DNA from: Spirochaetia bacterium
GTDB taxonomy: Bacteria; Spirochaetota; Spirochaetia; PWKH01
Assembly: GCA_007128345.1 (NCBI GenBank)
Contig: SKXS01000068.1
Span: 1 to 5,572 of the forward strand
DNA: 5,572 nt
Direction of reading: 5' to 3'
Part shown: positions 4,755 through 5,572 of the stretch, piece after piece
How positions within the stretch are numbered: position 1 is the first letter of the stretch
How the letters are laid out: every line of letters starts with the position of its first letter
Translations under genes and position numbers: made by a program
The notes under the pieces: model-generated
The model's input: only the letters and a program-made list of their open reading frames with translations
Told to the model about the DNA's origin: nothing
Databases searched by the model: none

Positions 4755-5572
4755 ACCAGCAGCATCCCCTCACTCATTATCTCGAAGGTATCGCCGTTTC
4801 TGTTCTTACCGGTGATGTGCGTATGAGGCGAGCCGAACATGACATCGGTATGCTCCATAGATACATTGCACTGCACCTTGCGTTTGTCTGTTTCAGTCTT
4901 CACTGAATCGGCGTTGACTAGGCATCCCGAGTACCCCGCACCGAGGGCTATGTGGCACGAGGCATTTTCGTCATAGAGAGTGGAGAAGAACTGCCTGCCG
5001 CTCTTCCATATAGGGGAGCTGCAATCCACCAGGGCGATTTCACCCAGGTAGGATGCCCCCTCATCAATCTGCAGGAAGTGCTCGAGCACATCGAGGTTCT
5101 TCTCCGCGGTATATGAGGTGACTTTCCCCTGAGAAAAAGTCAGCGTCACCCCTTCAACCATGGAATCGAGTATGGAGACCGGCATAGTGAGCTTTACGGT
5201 TCCCTCTGTCCTGCTGCGATCAGGTACAGTAAAGACCTCCTCAGTGGGGATGTTGCAGAATATATATCTGCCGTCCTTCAGCTTGTCAGGACCGCCGACC
5301 CACCGGGCATAGGTAGTCAGTCCGATGGTCAAATCGGTTCCCTCATCCTCAATATGCAGCGCATCAAGTTCCATACGGTCAAGCCTGCCGCAGCGCTGCA
5401 GCAGCGTATCTCCATGGGAGCGCAGCGCTCGTGCTGGATCCTCCGTATCCATGCGCAGGATAGGCCTGATCACCTCCCAGAGCTGTTCAGGAGTCGCTGT
5501 GGGCCCCAGTACCCGCTTGGACCATCCTTCAGAAGGTGCGCAGACCACGCACCACGGATGCTCGCTGTTCAT
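4751..5572 (-). CDS. M29 family metalloaminopeptidase, N-terminal part beyond the window
   Basis: M29 (AmpS/AmpT, thermophilic type) aminopeptidases are dimeric cytoplasmic enzymes with two metal ions that remove N-terminal residues. The 273 codons seen cover the C-terminal two thirds. GTDLTIGL (78-85) and NIPTEEVFTVP (107-117) are followed by GEIALVD (177-183), DENASCHIALG (201-211) and SMEHTDVMFGS (238-248). By the family's spacing the metal ligands are Glu112, Glu178, His207 and the His241/Asp243 pair, and Tyr214, seven residues after His207, matches the catalytic tyrosine. Residue numbers count from the window edge. The Met at the edge (5570-5572) is not the likely start, because family members are about 370-415 residues and carry more than 100 residues before this point. 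The gene is convergent with coaX, with no room for a terminator between them. Confidence 0.93.
   Translation of the reverse strand: MNSEHPWCVVCAPSEGWSKRVLGPTATPEQLWEVIRPILRMDTEDPARALRSHGDTLLQRCGRLDRMELDALHIEDEGTDLTIGLTTYARWVGGPDKLKDGRYIFCNIPTEEVFTVPDRSRTEGTVKLTMPVSILDSMVEGVTLTFSQGKVTSYTAEKNLDVLEHFLQIDEGASYLGEIALVDCSSPIWKSGRQFFSTLYDENASCHIALGAGYSGCLVNADSVKTETDKRKVQCNVSMEHTDVMFGSPHTHITGKNRNGDTFEIMSEGMLLV

Noticed and set aside
5391..5406. GC-rich repeat-like stretch around GCAGCGCTGCAGCAGCG
   Set aside because: It lies inside the M29 coding frame and is explained by codons for Leu, Gln, Arg and Cys. No repeat unit continues on either side.
1..5572. CRISPR arrays, insertion sequences, toxin-antitoxin pairs, riboswitches
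   Set aside because: No spaced direct repeats, transposase or integrase frames, paired toxin-antitoxin genes or recognisable riboswitch cores were seen.

Overview
The window comes from a bacterial chromosome of moderate GC content. It carries mostly housekeeping genes that start at ATG behind AGGAGG-type ribosome binding sites. The protein set (TsaD, an adenine phosphoribosyltransferase, a YbiT-like ABC-F protein, CoaX and an M29 aminopeptidase) reads to me like a spirochaete, perhaps near Sphaerochaeta or Treponema. That placement is an impression from the protein sequences and was not tested by any search. None of the three tRNA genes encodes its CCA end.

Layout from left to right. Positions 1-155, minus strand: a piece of an ABC exporter gene with no 5' end, lying directly against the 3' end of an intact tRNA-Thr(CGT) gene (156-227, minus). 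Positions 228-333: a short AT-rich gap with a possible promoter for the tRNA, a 10-base palindrome and a strong ribosome binding site. Positions 334-555, plus: a 73-codon gene with no ATG, GTG or TTG start, apparently starting at CTG, whose end overlaps tsaD. Positions 536-2082, plus: tsaD and apt, closely coupled. Positions 2085-2320: a self-contained tRNA unit with a near-consensus promoter, tRNA-Gln(CTG), tRNA-Glu(CTC) and a hairpin/T-run terminator. Positions 2349-4754, plus: an ABC-F ATPase gene and coaX, 12 bases apart. Positions 4751-5572, minus: the C-terminal two thirds of an M29 aminopeptidase. Its stop codon shares a CTAG with the coaX stop, and the gene runs off the right edge.

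How the genes fit together. Most of the window concerns translation and nucleotide or cofactor supply. TsaD makes t6A37 in tRNAs that read ANN codons, and the neighbouring tRNA-Thr has the U36-A37 such a substrate needs. Apt salvages adenine to AMP. ABC-F proteins act on the ribosome, and CoaX starts coenzyme A synthesis.

I see no clear new defence or mobile system. The most unusual point is the left junction, where a recognisable ABC exporter reading frame begins exactly where tRNA-Thr ends and lacks roughly its first 100 residues. This is what tRNA-targeted integration, a deletion or an assembly join would leave. The second is the small non-ATG gene coupled to tsaD, which a standard gene caller would miss.
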